From NCBI GenBank assembly GCA_900444965.1, contig UFRQ01000003.1, forward strand, positions 1,550,001 to 1,614,000: a stretch of 64,000 nucleotides of DNA, read 5' to 3'. The stretch is from [Actinobacillus] rossii. GTDB taxonomy: Bacteria > Pseudomonadota > Gammaproteobacteria > Enterobacterales > Pasteurellaceae. Below the pieces are notes generated by a model. The model saw only the letters and a list, made by a program, of their open reading frames with translations. It did not search any database and was not told where the DNA came from. Positions within the stretch are counted from its first letter, which is position 1, and each line of letters starts with the position of its first letter. The position numbers were made by a program, and so were the translations under genes. Of this stretch, positions 7,853 through 17,102 are shown in pieces.

Positions 7853-8587
7853 ATGAAAAAAAGAACTTTAGCAACATTATTCGCGGTTACCGCAATCAGC
7901 ACGGCGTTGATCGCAAACGCAGAAACTAAATCTGAGAATTTTAGTGATTTAACGGGTACTGCTCAAGAAGGGAAAATCGAATTTCCATCATCAGAACAAG
8001 TGAAATCGCCTAATGCCGGTAGTTTTGCCAATGGTAGAATGGAGCCACGAGGTGAATCTCGTTTTGAGCCTAAAAATGGTAAATCTATGAACGATAAACG
8101 AGATGAACGTCGTGCAGAAAAAATGGAACGCAAACATTGCCTAATGCAACATGAACGTATGCCTAACTTATTTCATGGTATGATGATGCAAAATCATGAC
8201 TTTATGCATCCAAGCCGGAATGGTTTCGTGTCAGCGAAAGCGCCAACTAAAGTGTCGGATGCAGATAAATGGCAGGATGATCAGTTTATTGTGTTAGAGG
8301 GCAATATCGTTAAACAAGTTGGTAAAAAAGACTTTGTATTTAAAGATACAAGTGGTGAGCTAACGTTAGAAATTAATCGAAAAGCATGGCGTGATGGTTT
8401 AATTAGCCCAGAAGACAAAATTCGCATTGTGGCAGATGTGGAAAAATCTTGGGGAAAAACAGAAGTAGAAGCATTTTCTGTTGAGAAAGTCGATAAACCC
8501 CAATTTTCAAAACCATCATTGGATGGCGTAAAAGGTGAGTTGCCTATATCTGCCCCAGCAACACAGACTGCTCCTAAAGCAGGGTAA
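7853..8587 (+). CDS. ygiW: YgiW/BOF-type OB-fold periplasmic protein with a Met/His/Arg-rich insert
   Basis: 244 residues from the ATG at 7853, preceded by AGGAG; an upstream in-frame start at 7724 would begin inside the moa terminator and destroy the signal peptide. A signal peptide (MKKRTLATLFAVTAISTALI) ends at ANA. Residues about 50-120 are unusually rich in Met, His, Arg and Glu (ERKHCLMQHERMPNLFHGMM is typical). The C-terminal 80 residues (QFIVLEGNIVKQVGKKDFVF onward) form the OB fold of the YgiW/YdeI stress-tolerance family. It precedes qseBC, and in H. influenzae this locus is known as ferrous-iron responsive (FirRS), so metal binding by the insert is a reasonable inference. Confidence 0.82.
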   Translation: MKKRTLATLFAVTAISTALIANAETKSENFSDLTGTAQEGKIEFPSSEQVKSPNAGSFANGRMEPRGESRFEPKNGKSMNDKRDERRAEKMERKHCLMQHERMPNLFHGMMMQNHDFMHPSRNGFVSAKAPTKVSDADKWQDDQFIVLEGNIVKQVGKKDFVFKDTSGELTLEINRKAWRDGLISPEDKIRIVADVEKSWGKTEVEAFSVEKVDKPQFSKPSLDGVKGELPISAPATQTAPKAG

Positions 8588-8599
8588 CTACTTTTGATT

Positions 8600-8624
8600 A
8601 AAGCGGCATGATACCGCTTTTTTT
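8600..8624 (+). terminator. Terminator after ygiW
   Basis: AAAGCGG / CCGCTTT hairpin with a 7-nt loop and a T run. It would attenuate read-through from ygiW into qseBC. Confidence 0.75.
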
Positions 8625-8703
8625 GTACTTAATATGGTATGAGCTTGTTGAATCAGTAAGTTGATGTCAGAATACAATATATGTCAAAAGTGCGGTCACA
8701 AAA

Positions 8704-9384
8704 ATGAGAATTTTATTAATCGAAGATGATACCTTAATTGGTAATGGTTTGAAGATTGGATTAACTAAATCTGGTTTTTCAGTGGATTGGTTTACCGACG
8801 GTAAGACGGGGGGAGAGGCCTTGAAAATGGCGCCTTATGATGCTGTGATATTGGACTTGACGTTGCCGAAAATGGATGGTTTAGCGATTTTACAGCAATG
8901 GCGCCAAGAAAAGCAGGATGTGCCCGTATTGATTTTAACGGCACGAGATACATTGGATGAACGTGTTAAAGGCTTGCAACAAGGTGCAGATGATTATTTA
9001 TGTAAACCTTTTGCTTTGGTGGAAGTCGTTGCTCGTTTACAAGCATTAATTCGCCGTCGTCATGGGCAGGTAAATCCAATTATAGAACACAGTTTTGTTA
9101 AGTTTGATCCCGTTAATCATCGTGTTACTTTGCGTGATGAAGAAATTTCATTAACCGTTCGTGAATATAAATTACTTGAGTTGTTAATGATGAATAAGGA
9201 ACGTGTATTAAGCCGTTCGTTTATCGAAGAAAAACTTTATAACTGGGATGATGAAGTAAGTAGCAATGCATTAGAAGTGCATATGTATAATCTCCGTAAA
9301 AAGCTCGGTAAACAGTTTATCCGCACAGTACATGGCGTAGGTTATGCTTTAGGAGAAAATGATGACATTACTGAAGAAAAATAG
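8704..9384 (+). CDS. qseB: OmpR-family response regulator QseB/FirR
   Basis: 226 residues: receiver domain (1-120) with acidic pair Asp8/Asp9, phospho-acceptor Asp51 in [10 protein letters not shown] and Lys101 in LCKPF, then a winged-helix DNA-binding domain (125-219). Pairs with the sensor kinase gene, which overlaps its 3' end by 26 bp. Known in nontypeable H. influenzae as FirR, part of a system responding to ferrous iron and controlling ygiW. A USS lies just upstream at 8689-8697. Confidence 0.93.
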   Translation: MRILLIEDDTLIGNGLKIGLTKSGFSVDWFTDGKTGGEALKMAPYDAVILDLTLPKMDGLAILQQWRQEKQDVPVLILTARDTLDERVKGLQQGADDYLCKPFALVEVVARLQALIRRRHGQVNPIIEHSFVKFDPVNHRVTLRDEEISLTVREYKLLELLMMNKERVLSRSFIEEKLYNWDDEVSSNALEVHMYNLRKKLGKQFIRTVHGVGYALGENDDITEEK

Positions 9385-10738
9385 CCTGCGTTTTCGTTTG
9401 ATCTGGATTTTATCTATTAGCGCTTTGGTTATTTGGTCGGTCTCAACATCAATTGCGTGGTTTCAGGCAAAAAAAGAAATCAATCAGATGTTTGATATGC
9501 AACAAATTTTATTTGCGAAACGTTTAACATCATCTGACTTAGGTTCTATGCTGTTTGAACGAAAATCACGAATGAATGCCCCCATCCATCCTCGCCGTCC
9601 TAAACATTATGATGATGATGCGTTAGCTTTCGCTATTTTTACGCGGGATGGTTTTAGAGTGGTTAGTGATAATGCCAAAGGGAATAATATTCCATTTGCT
9701 CCATCCCGAGGATTTAATACAATGATACCTACAGGAGAAAGTGAACCTTGGCGTATTTTTTGGATGCCTTATGAAAATCATCATTTTCTGATCGCAGTTG
9801 GGCAAAAACAAAGTTATCGTGACAGTATTGTGGAACAAATGGTTTTTGCACAAATGTGGGTGTGGTTAGCGGGATTACCGGTGTTGATTGCGTTAATGAT
9901 TTTTTTGATTACAAGAGAAATCAATATATTGCGTCGTGTAGGCAATGAAATGCAAGAACGTTCACCGGAATCTGTACAGCCATTGTCCACTCAGCAGGTT
10001 CCAAGTGAAATTTTGCCACTTGTAAATGGATTAAATGATTTTTTTGACCGCACTTCTGCCATGTTTCAACGTGAACGTCGTTTCACATCGGATGCCGCAC
10101 ACGAATTACGGAGTCCTTTAGCGGGTTTGCGTGTTCAAGCAGAAATCGCCCAAATGCTAGGGGATGATGCAACATTAAGGGATAACGCTTTAAATAATTT
10201 AACACAGGGAATAGATCGCGCAACTCAAGTCATAGAACAATTACTTACCTTGTCACGTTTAGATAATTTGAATCAACTTGATGATTTACAAACGATTTCA
10301 TGGCATAAACTAAGCCAATCTGTGATTTCGGAACTGTATTTTAAAGCAGAGAAATGTCGTATGACACTCGTTTTAGAAGAAATTGATGAACCTATAAAAA
10401 TGCAAGGTCAGCCAGTATTATTATCTCTCATGCTACGAAATGTGATTGATAATGGACTTAAATATTGTCCTAGCGGAACGCAAATTAAAGTGCGGTTAGA
10501 AAAGAATATCATTTTAGTAGAAGATAATGGCGTGGGAGTCAGTGATGATGATCTGGCTAAATTAGGGCAACGTTTTTATCGACCAGCAGGTCAAAATGAG
10601 AAGGGAAGTGGATTGGGACTTTCCATTGTATTGCGTATTGCAGAATTACATCATATTCATGTGAAATTAGAAAATATAAGGGATGATGACAATAATCTGA
10701 AAGGATTACGTATTATTTTTTATCTTCCATCCAAATAA
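9359..10738 (+). CDS. qseC: Sensor histidine kinase QseC/FirS
   Basis: 459 residues. Transmembrane segments at about 13-33 and 165-185 bracket a periplasmic sensor of about 130 residues with an acidic patch (HYDDDA near 83-88). The DHp domain has [17 protein letters not shown] with His248. The ATPase domain shows the N box (NVIDNGLKY), DNGVGV and GSGLGLSIV. The gene overlaps qseB, and two adjacent ATGs at 9359 and 9362 could serve as start. The partner of QseB; in Haemophilus reported as the ferrous-iron sensor FirS. Confidence 0.93.
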   Translation: MMTLLKKNSLRFRLIWILSISALVIWSVSTSIAWFQAKKEINQMFDMQQILFAKRLTSSDLGSMLFERKSRMNAPIHPRRPKHYDDDALAFAIFTRDGFRVVSDNAKGNNIPFAPSRGFNTMIPTGESEPWRIFWMPYENHHFLIAVGQKQSYRDSIVEQMVFAQMWVWLAGLPVLIALMIFLITREINILRRVGNEMQERSPESVQPLSTQQVPSEILPLVNGLNDFFDRTSAMFQRERRFTSDAAHELRSPLAGLRVQAEIAQMLGDDATLRDNALNNLTQGIDRATQVIEQLLTLSRLDNLNQLDDLQTISWHKLSQSVISELYFKAEKCRMTLVLEEIDEPIKMQGQPVLLSLMLRNVIDNGLKYCPSGTQIKVRLEKNIILVEDNGVGVSDDDLAKLGQRFYRPAGQNEKGSGLGLSIVLRIAELHHIHVKLENIRDDDNNLKGLRIIFYLPSK

Positions 10739-10742
10739 AAAA

Positions 10743-10770
10743 GACCGCACAAAAGTGCGGTCAATTTTTT
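10743..10770. terminator. Inverted-USS bidirectional terminator
   Basis: GACCGCAC / GTGCGGTC form a short hairpin built from paired uptake sequences, with a T run to the right, between convergent qseC and aspC. Confidence 0.8.
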
Positions 10771-10782
10771 TAACTTTTACAA

Positions 10783-11973
10783 TTAAAGTACTTTTACGAT
10801 ACTTTCACATAAATAACGAATATTATCTTCTGTAATACCTGCTACATTGATTCGACCAGAACGTACAGCATAAATCGCAAATTCATCTTTTAAACGGTCA
10901 ACTTGTTCTGCGCTTAAGCCGCTAAATGAGAACATCCCGTTTTGTTCAATGATAAAACTGAAATCTTGTTCGGCTCCGTATTCTTTCAATAGTTCGACGA
11001 ATTTATGGCGCATTGCTTTGATACGATTACGCATTTCAGTTAATTCTTGTTCCCATTCTGTACGTAGTTGTGCATTACCTAATACAAGAGCCACTGTTGC
11101 TGCACCATGGGATGCTGGGTTTGAATAAAGCGTACGAATGATTGATTTCACTTGGGTTAATGCTGTTGCTGCAATTTCTTCTGTTTCAGCAACTAATGTA
11201 AATGCGCCTACACGTTCATTGTACAGACCAAAGTTTTTTGAGTATGAGCTTGAAACTAATAATTCTTTGTGATTTGCTGCAAAAGTACGCAAGCCGATAG
11301 CATCTTCTTCTAAACCATTTGCTAATCCTTGATAAGCAAAGTCAAACAGTGGTAACCAGCCTTTTTGTGCAGATAGTTCGGCAAGCGCTTTCCATTGCTC
11401 AGGTGTTGGATCGATCCCGGTTGGGTTATGGCAGCAACCGTGTAATAACACAACATCGCCTTCGTCTGCATGACTCAAATCTTCAATTAAGCCATCCCAG
11501 TCTAATGCTTTTTTTTCAGCATCGTACCAACGGTAATCACGAATTGTCATACCTACTGCGTTGAAAATTGCGTTGTGGTTTGGCCAAGTTGGGCTTGAAA
11601 TCCAAACATTTTGTGCTTTAGTTTGACGTTTTACAAATTCTGCTGCAATACGCAATGCCCCAGTGCCACCTAAACTTTGTACTGTTTTGGCTCGTGCATT
11701 TTTCACGATATCAGAATCTTTGCCAAATAATAATTCTTTGGTACGTGCATTGAATTCAGCTACACCCTCAATAGCTAAATAGTTTTTGGTTGTTTCTGAT
11801 TCATATAAACGACCTTCAGCTTGTTTAACGGCTTTCATAATTGGTGTATTGCCTTTAGCATCTTTATAAACACCAATACCAAGATTCACTTTTGGACTAC
11901 GTGTTTCTGCTTTAAATGCTTCACCTAAGCCTAAAATAGGATCTGCGGGCGCCGCTTTGATATTTTTAAACAT
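10783..11973 (-). CDS. aspC: Aromatic/aspartate aminotransferase
   Basis: 396-residue class I PLP aminotransferase interconverting aspartate (or aromatic amino acids) and 2-oxoacids. Conserved HNPTG at about 182-186 and [16 protein letters not shown] with the PLP lysine at 246. C-terminal SGRINVAG contains the substrate carboxylate-binding Arg. Usually annotated aspC in Haemophilus; specificity between AspC and TyrB types cannot be fixed from sequence alone. Monocistronic, bounded by terminators on both sides. Confidence 0.93.
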   Translation of the reverse strand: MFKNIKAAPADPILGLGEAFKAETRSPKVNLGIGVYKDAKGNTPIMKAVKQAEGRLYESETTKNYLAIEGVAEFNARTKELLFGKDSDIVKNARAKTVQSLGGTGALRIAAEFVKRQTKAQNVWISSPTWPNHNAIFNAVGMTIRDYRWYDAEKKALDWDGLIEDLSHADEGDVVLLHGCCHNPTGIDPTPEQWKALAELSAQKGWLPLFDFAYQGLANGLEEDAIGLRTFAANHKELLVSSSYSKNFGLYNERVGAFTLVAETEEIAATALTQVKSIIRTLYSNPASHGAATVALVLGNAQLRTEWEQELTEMRNRIKAMRHKFVELLKEYGAEQDFSFIIEQNGMFSFSGLSAEQVDRLKDEFAIYAVRSGRINVAGITEDNIRYLCESIVKVL

Positions 11974-12056
11974 AATCTATCCTTATAAATGTTGTGTTTT
12001 AAATTGAATGTTTCTGTTATACGTATTTTATGAAAAGATTGCAATAATATTTGAAT

Positions 12057-12093
12057 AAAAAAGCGATCTATTAAGGAATTATTAATAGATCGC
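12057..12093 (-). terminator. purEK terminator
   Basis: 12-bp perfect stem GCGATCTATTAA / TTAATAGATCGC. On the minus strand it is followed by TTTTTTATT, just beyond the purK stop codon. Confidence 0.88.
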
Positions 12094-12106
12094 ATTAAAA
12101 ATTAAA

Positions 12107-13186
12107 TTATTTTAATTTTTCAATTGCCCAGTTCAAACCAGATTGATAATATTCAGGTAGCTCATGGCGAAGCTTATTGAGTTGGGTAATTAATACACTT
12201 TTATCGGGATGAGTTAAATTAATATGCCCTACTTTACGACCAGGGCGAACTTCCTTGCCGTACCAATGTACTTGACTGAATGGCGTATTTAACCATTGGG
12301 CATTGTGTTGCGTTCCGATTAAATTCACCATTACACTTGGCGCAAAGACTTGGAGTTCAGGTGTGGGTAAATCAAGTAGAGCGCGCAAATGTAGCTCAAA
12401 TTGGCTAATAGAACAACCAAGTTGCGTCCAATGCCCACTATTATGAACACGTGGTGCGAGTTCATTAATTAATAATTGACCGCCAACCACAAAACATTCC
12501 ATTGCCATAACGCCCACATAATCCAAGTGTGCCATAACTTTACTGAGCATTGTTTCTGCTTGAGATTGTAAATGCGCATTTGAATTATCTGCTACGGAAT
12601 AACGTAAAATACCGTTTTGTTGAAGGTTGTGAGTTACAGGATAGAAACGAGTAGTACCATCACGGAAACGTGCACCGACAATAGAGACTTCACCATCAAA
12701 AGGAATGAATTTTTCTGCAATGACTTCACCGAATAAATCTTCAGTAATTACCGCTTGATTTTCCGCTGTCACAATCCATTGACCACGCCCATCATAACCA
12801 CCTGTGCGACGTTTTACGACAACTTTCTCGCCAATTTCACTAAAAATACGCTCAAAATCCACCGCACTTTTTACTAATGTCCATGGTGATGTTGGCAAAT
12901 TCAGTTTGTCTAGAATCGATTTTTGAGTAAAACGATCTGCTGTTTTTCCAAAGACATTTTTATTTACAAATAGCTCATGATTGCCCAACATTGTCGTTAA
13001 TGGTGTTTCAGCCCAACGTTCAATTTCAGCAGTAATAATGGCATCTTGGGGCAATTCAAACACAGGGGCATCGAAAGCGAGAGGTTCTACAGTAATGTCT
13101 AATGGCGCACCTGCATAACGTAACATACGACCAAGTTGACCATTACCAAGAATATAAACTGTTGGATATAAAGTACTTTTTTGCAT
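12107..13186 (-). CDS. purK: N5-carboxyaminoimidazole ribonucleotide synthase
   Basis: 359-residue ATP-grasp enzyme that carboxylates AIR with bicarbonate and ATP in purine synthesis. GNGQLGRML at the N-terminus is the PurK signature; VVKRRTGGYDGRGQW is the ATP-grasp loop; ELAPRVHNSGHWT is the metal-binding segment near the C-terminus. It follows purE on the minus strand with a 41-bp gap, so the two consecutive steps are co-transcribed. Confidence 0.96.
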   Translation of the reverse strand: MQKSTLYPTVYILGNGQLGRMLRYAGAPLDITVEPLAFDAPVFELPQDAIITAEIERWAETPLTTMLGNHELFVNKNVFGKTADRFTQKSILDKLNLPTSPWTLVKSAVDFERIFSEIGEKVVVKRRTGGYDGRGQWIVTAENQAVITEDLFGEVIAEKFIPFDGEVSIVGARFRDGTTRFYPVTHNLQQNGILRYSVADNSNAHLQSQAETMLSKVMAHLDYVGVMAMECFVVGGQLLINELAPRVHNSGHWTQLGCSISQFELHLRALLDLPTPELQVFAPSVMVNLIGTQHNAQWLNTPFSQVHWYGKEVRPGRKVGHINLTHPDKSVLITQLNKLRHELPEYYQSGLNWAIEKLK

Positions 13187-13227
13187 TTTTATCTCTTGTA
13201 ATCCGTATTGTTATGAAAAATGAAAAA

Positions 13228-13725
13228 CTAATCACGTGGATCGGGATTATCCAACACGATATTTGTTTGGTTGTCACGGAATGTTTTTAACCGCGCGAGC
13301 AATTTACTGTCCCAAGCACCTAAAATCTGTGCCGCAAGCAATCCGGCATTAGCCGCTCCAGCCGGTCCAATCGCTAACGTCCCTACAGGAATTCCTTTAG
13401 GCATTTGAACGATAGAATAAAGGCTATCCACACCGCTTAACATTGAACTTTTTACGGGCACACCTAGAACGGGAACAAGCGTTTTGGCTGCAATCATACC
13501 GGGTAAATGTGCCGCTCCGCCTGCGCCAGCAATAATCACTTTATAACCATTACTTTCTGCACTTTCCGCAAAGCTAAATAATTTGTCAGGTGTACGATGT
13601 GCGGAAACAACTTCTACGTGATATGGCACATTTAATTCATCTAAAATCAATGTAGCTTCTTGCATAGTGGCCCAATCGCTTTTAGAACCCATTACGATGG
13701 CAACTTGCGGTTTTGAATTTGACAT
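13228..13725 (-). CDS. purE: N5-carboxyaminoimidazole ribonucleotide mutase
   Basis: About 165 residues, class I PurE. Carries [19 protein letters not shown] and [10 protein letters not shown], the substrate-binding and catalytic segments. I chose the ATG at 13725 (AGGA 9 nt upstream), which gives the family-typical [17 protein letters not shown]; an ATG at 13731 and a TTG at 13743 are in frame but less well placed. First gene of purEK, preceded by a PurR-type operator. Confidence 0.95.
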   Translation of the reverse strand: MSNSKPQVAIVMGSKSDWATMQEATLILDELNVPYHVEVVSAHRTPDKLFSFAESAESNGYKVIIAGAGGAAHLPGMIAAKTLVPVLGVPVKSSMLSGVDSLYSIVQMPKGIPVGTLAIGPAGAANAGLLAAQILGAWDSKLLARLKTFRDNQTNIVLDNPDPRD

Positions 13726-13772
13726 AGTCATTATTCCTATCAATATAAAAATTGGCGTAAGAATAGCATATT

Positions 13773-13788
13773 AAGCAAACGATTGCGA
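13773..13788 (-). promoter_or_regulatory. PurR-type operator of purEK
   Basis: AAGCAAACGATTGCGA matches the PurR consensus ACGCAAACGTTTGCGT at 13 of 16 positions. It lies about 50 bp before the purE start, overlapping the likely -35 region, with a -10-like TATTCT on the minus strand downstream of it. Confidence 0.72.
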
Positions 13789-13932
13789 TAGAAACAATAA
13801 CAGAGAAAAAAGTGCGGTGAGAATTTCGTCAATTTTTAATTGTGCTAGGAATGAATAATGTCTGAATTTTATTGTCTTTTTTGGTATAGTGAAAAAATTG
13901 TTTAATTTATATGGAAACTTAATAGGATAGGT

Positions 13933-15807
13933 ATGCGAGCTATTGGAAAATTACTCATATTTTGTTGGAAAGGATTAAATTTTATTCGGGATTTAGTGAT
14001 GAATTTCTTCTTTCTTGTTTTTATTCTCGTTGCCATTGCGGTATTGACGCTAATAACAGAAGGAAAGGGCAAGGCAGAATTAGTAGGAAATCAAGGGGCG
14101 TTGCTGTTGGATTTAAATGGTTATTTAGCCGATAACCGAGATGAAAAAATGAAATGGCAGACCGCACTTCAAGAGATGAATGGGCAATCTGTACCCGTAC
14201 AAATTTCCGGTTTTGATGTGGTTTATGCGATTAATCACGCGCAAAATGATGAACGTATCAAAGGTTTAGTGCTTGATTTAAATTTGTTTGAAGGTGCAGA
14301 TTTACCGGCTTTAGATTATGTTGGTCATGCGATGGCGCAATTCAAAAAATCGGGTAAACCCGTGATTGCTTATTCTGATAATTTTACGCAAGCACAATAT
14401 TATTTAGCCAGTTTTGCCGATGAAATTTATTTGAATCCTGTAGGGGATGTGAATATTCAAGGTTTATCTGCGCAACATTTGTATTTCAAATCGTTGCTAG
14501 ATAAGTTAGATGTGACGCCACACATTTTCCGCGTTGGTACTTATAAATCAGCAGTTGAACCATTTTTGCGCGATGAGATGTCGCCAGAAGCGAAACAAAA
14601 TGCAACGCGCTGGTTAACGCAGATGTGGATGAATTATAAACATAAAATTGCGAAGAATCGTGGAATTACTGAAAACTCCGTGTTACCCGATCTAAATCAA
14701 TATTTAACCGAATTAAAAGCACTGGGGGGCGATAGTACAAAATACGTGATGCAACGTAAATTGGTTACGCAAGTTGCGACACCTGCAGAATTGAACAATA
14801 ATTTGACCGCACTTTTTGGGAAAAATGACGAAAATGATTTCCAAAATGTAGATTTTGATACCTATTTAAATGCGTTACCTGATCGTTTAGATGGTATGAA
14901 AGCGAAAGATAATATTGCGGTGATTAATATTGAAGGTACTATTGTTGATGGTGAATCCGATGAAGAAAATGTGGGTGGTGATAGTATTTCAAAATTATTA
15001 CATCAAGCACAGTTAGATGACAGCATTAAAGGCGTGATTTTGCGTGTAAATAGTCCGGGTGGCAGTGCATTTGCTTCGGAAAAAATTCGTCAAGAAGCAG
15101 AGCAATTACAAAAATTAGGCAAACCTGTTGTTGTTTCAATGGGGAATATGGCTGCATCTGGGGGGTATTGGATTTCGAGTACAGCAGATTACATTGTTGC
15201 CGATAAAAATACGATTACTGGTTCTATCGGGATTTTTGCGATGTTTCCCACTTTTGAAAAAACACTCAAAAAAGCGGGTGTTTCAACAGATGGTGTGAGT
15301 ACATCTCCTTTAGCAGATGTTAATGGTTTACAGACATTGCCGAAAGACGTCGGTGAATTATTTCAAGTAGAAATTGAGCATGGATATGATGCATTTTTAG
15401 AGGTCGTTAGTCGCGGACGTAAATTGGCAAAAACCGATGTCGATAAATTGGCGCAAGGTCAGATTTGGCTTGGTCAGGAAGCATTAGCTAACAAATTGGT
15501 CGATGAATTGGGCAATATACATACGGCGATGGATAAAGTGAGTGAATTAGTATGGGCTAAACAGTCAGGGAATTCAGAAAAAATACCGTTAGGGATGATT
15601 TGGCTTACAGAAGAACCGAGTGGAATTAATGCTTTTTTAAGTAATTTCAGACAAGAAGCTAAAATGCTAATACAGAGCACAATAGAGAATGGAGTAGGTT
15701 TACCGAAAGAAGTGAAAGTGATTCAAAAACAACTGGGACAATTCAGTAAATTTAATGATCCAAAAGGACAATATTTATATTGCTTAAATTGTGCTGCAGT
15801 AAAATAA
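13933..15807 (+). CDS. sppA: Signal peptide peptidase SppA (protease IV), 67K type
   Basis: 624 residues, inner-membrane serine protease that digests released signal peptides. A transmembrane segment lies near residues 20-45 (FFFLVFILVAIAVLTLI). Two tandem S49 domains follow: the N-terminal half with the catalytic lysine in GTYKSAVEPF, the C-terminal half with the nucleophile in RVNSPGGSAFASE. Length fits the duplicated enterobacterial form. Divergent from purEK. Confidence 0.94.
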   Translation: MRAIGKLLIFCWKGLNFIRDLVMNFFFLVFILVAIAVLTLITEGKGKAELVGNQGALLLDLNGYLADNRDEKMKWQTALQEMNGQSVPVQISGFDVVYAINHAQNDERIKGLVLDLNLFEGADLPALDYVGHAMAQFKKSGKPVIAYSDNFTQAQYYLASFADEIYLNPVGDVNIQGLSAQHLYFKSLLDKLDVTPHIFRVGTYKSAVEPFLRDEMSPEAKQNATRWLTQMWMNYKHKIAKNRGITENSVLPDLNQYLTELKALGGDSTKYVMQRKLVTQVATPAELNNNLTALFGKNDENDFQNVDFDTYLNALPDRLDGMKAKDNIAVINIEGTIVDGESDEENVGGDSISKLLHQAQLDDSIKGVILRVNSPGGSAFASEKIRQEAEQLQKLGKPVVVSMGNMAASGGYWISSTADYIVADKNTITGSIGIFAMFPTFEKTLKKAGVSTDGVSTSPLADVNGLQTLPKDVGELFQVEIEHGYDAFLEVVSRGRKLAKTDVDKLAQGQIWLGQEALANKLVDELGNIHTAMDKVSELVWAKQSGNSEKIPLGMIWLTEEPSGINAFLSNFRQEAKMLIQSTIENGVGLPKEVKVIQKQLGQFSKFNDPKGQYLYCLNCAAVK

Positions 15808-15820
15808 CTTTATTGCTTAA

Positions 15821-15846
15821 GGGCGAATTAATCAGTTCGCCCACTT
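15821..15846 (+). terminator. Terminator-like hairpin after sppA
   Basis: GGGCGAA / TTCGCCC stem followed by ACTTTTATT; a modest rho-independent terminator. Confidence 0.65.
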
Positions 15847-15905
15847 TTATTAAAGTGCGGTCAAATTTCAAATTATTTTTAATCAATCCTTGCACGTATT
15901 AAAAT

Positions 15906-15951
15906 TATAATGTAATTTATATGTTACATTAAATGTATAGAAAAATTTACA
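15906..15951 (+). promoter_or_regulatory. aroG promoter with two TyrR-type boxes
   Basis: A perfect -10 hexamer TATAAT is at 15906-15911. Two tandem 18-bp motifs of the TyrR form TGTAAA-N6-TTTACA follow: TGTAATTTATATGTTACA at 15911-15928 and TGTATAGAAAAATTTACA at 15934-15951. They start 23 bp apart, the usual spacing of paired TyrR boxes. The position across and downstream of the -10 fits repression of DAHP synthase by TyrR with an aromatic amino acid. Confidence 0.68.
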
Positions 15952-15979
15952 ATGTGAATTATCACTTAAGGAAAGCAAC

Positions 15980-17032
15980 ATGAACAAAGATAGTATACAT
16001 AATGTCCATATTATTGATGAAAAGGTATTAATTACACCTGCAGAACTTAAACAAAAGTTACCACTTCCAAGCGCACTTCGTACACAAATCGAAACACATC
16101 GGAACGATATTTCAAATATTATTCATAAAAAAGATAATCGTTTATTAGTGGTGATTGGGCCTTGTTCAATTCATGATCCACTCGCTGCATTGGATTATGC
16201 AAAACGGTTGAAAGCACTTTCAGATGAATTAAAAGATCAACTTTATATTGTGATGCGTGTATATTTTGAAAAACCGCGTACAACTGTTGGTTGGAAAGGT
16301 TTAATTAACGATCCGCGAATTGATGGTACTTTTGACGTAGAGCATGGTTTGCATATTGCTCGGCAATTATTGTTGGAATTAGTAGAAATGGGGCTGCCAC
16401 TAGCGACAGAAGCACTTGATCCAATGACTCCACAATATTTAGCCGATTTATTCAGTTGGTCAGCAATTGGTGCGCGCACGACAGAATCCCAAACCCATCG
16501 TGAATTAGCATCAGGTTTATCTATGGCAGTTGGTTTTAAAAACGGAACGGATGGTAGTCTTGGCACGGCGATTAATGCGATGAAAGCCGCATCAATGGGA
16601 CATAGTTTTATTGGGATTAACCAACAAGGCCAGGTAAATTTATTGCATACAGAAGGTAATCCAGATGGTCATGTTATTTTACGTGGCGGTAAAGCGCCAA
16701 ATTATGCGTCAGAGTTTGTGCAACAATGTGAAACTGAGTTGGCAAAAGCAGGCTTAGAAACCGCCATTATGATTGACTGTAGCCATGGTAACTCAAACAA
16801 AGATTACCGTCGTCAACCGAGTGTAGCAGAATATGCTACCCAACAAATTGTGAATGGTTGTAAATCTATTATTGGCTTAATGATTGAAAGTAATATTAAT
16901 GCGGGCAATCAATCAGCAGAACAACCTGTTAGCGAAATGAAATACGGCGTATCCATTACGGATGCTTGTATTGATTGGGAAACTACCGATAGCTTGTTAC
17001 GCAAAATTGCAGCAGATTTGAAAACTCGTTAA
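15980..17032 (+). CDS. aroG: 3-deoxy-7-phosphoheptulonate synthase (DAHP synthase)
   Basis: 350-residue class I DAHP synthase, the entry reaction of the shikimate pathway (PEP plus erythrose 4-phosphate). VIGPCSIHDP, MRVYFEKPRTTVGWKG, GARTTESQTHRELASGLS and MIDCSHGNSNKD contain the PEP, metal and E4P ligands. It is closest to the AroG (Phe-sensitive) type by my reading, but allosteric specificity cannot be assigned with certainty. Preceded by paired TyrR-type boxes and followed by a terminator and tyrA. Confidence 0.95.
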   Translation: MNKDSIHNVHIIDEKVLITPAELKQKLPLPSALRTQIETHRNDISNIIHKKDNRLLVVIGPCSIHDPLAALDYAKRLKALSDELKDQLYIVMRVYFEKPRTTVGWKGLINDPRIDGTFDVEHGLHIARQLLLELVEMGLPLATEALDPMTPQYLADLFSWSAIGARTTESQTHRELASGLSMAVGFKNGTDGSLGTAINAMKAASMGHSFIGINQQGQVNLLHTEGNPDGHVILRGGKAPNYASEFVQQCETELAKAGLETAIMIDCSHGNSNKDYRRQPSVAEYATQQIVNGCKSIIGLMIESNINAGNQSAEQPVSEMKYGVSITDACIDWETTDSLLRKIAADLKTR

Positions 17033-17058
17033 AATACCCCTAAATTTAACCGCACTTG

Positions 17059-17082
17059 AGGACGTCATAAGACGTCCTTTTA
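17059..17082 (+). terminator. Hairpin between aroG and tyrA
   Basis: AGGACGTC / GACGTCCT with a 4-nt loop and TTT tail. It separates aroG from tyrA, perhaps partially. Confidence 0.75.
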
Positions 17083-17102
17083 CTGCATTTAGAGATGATA
17101 AA

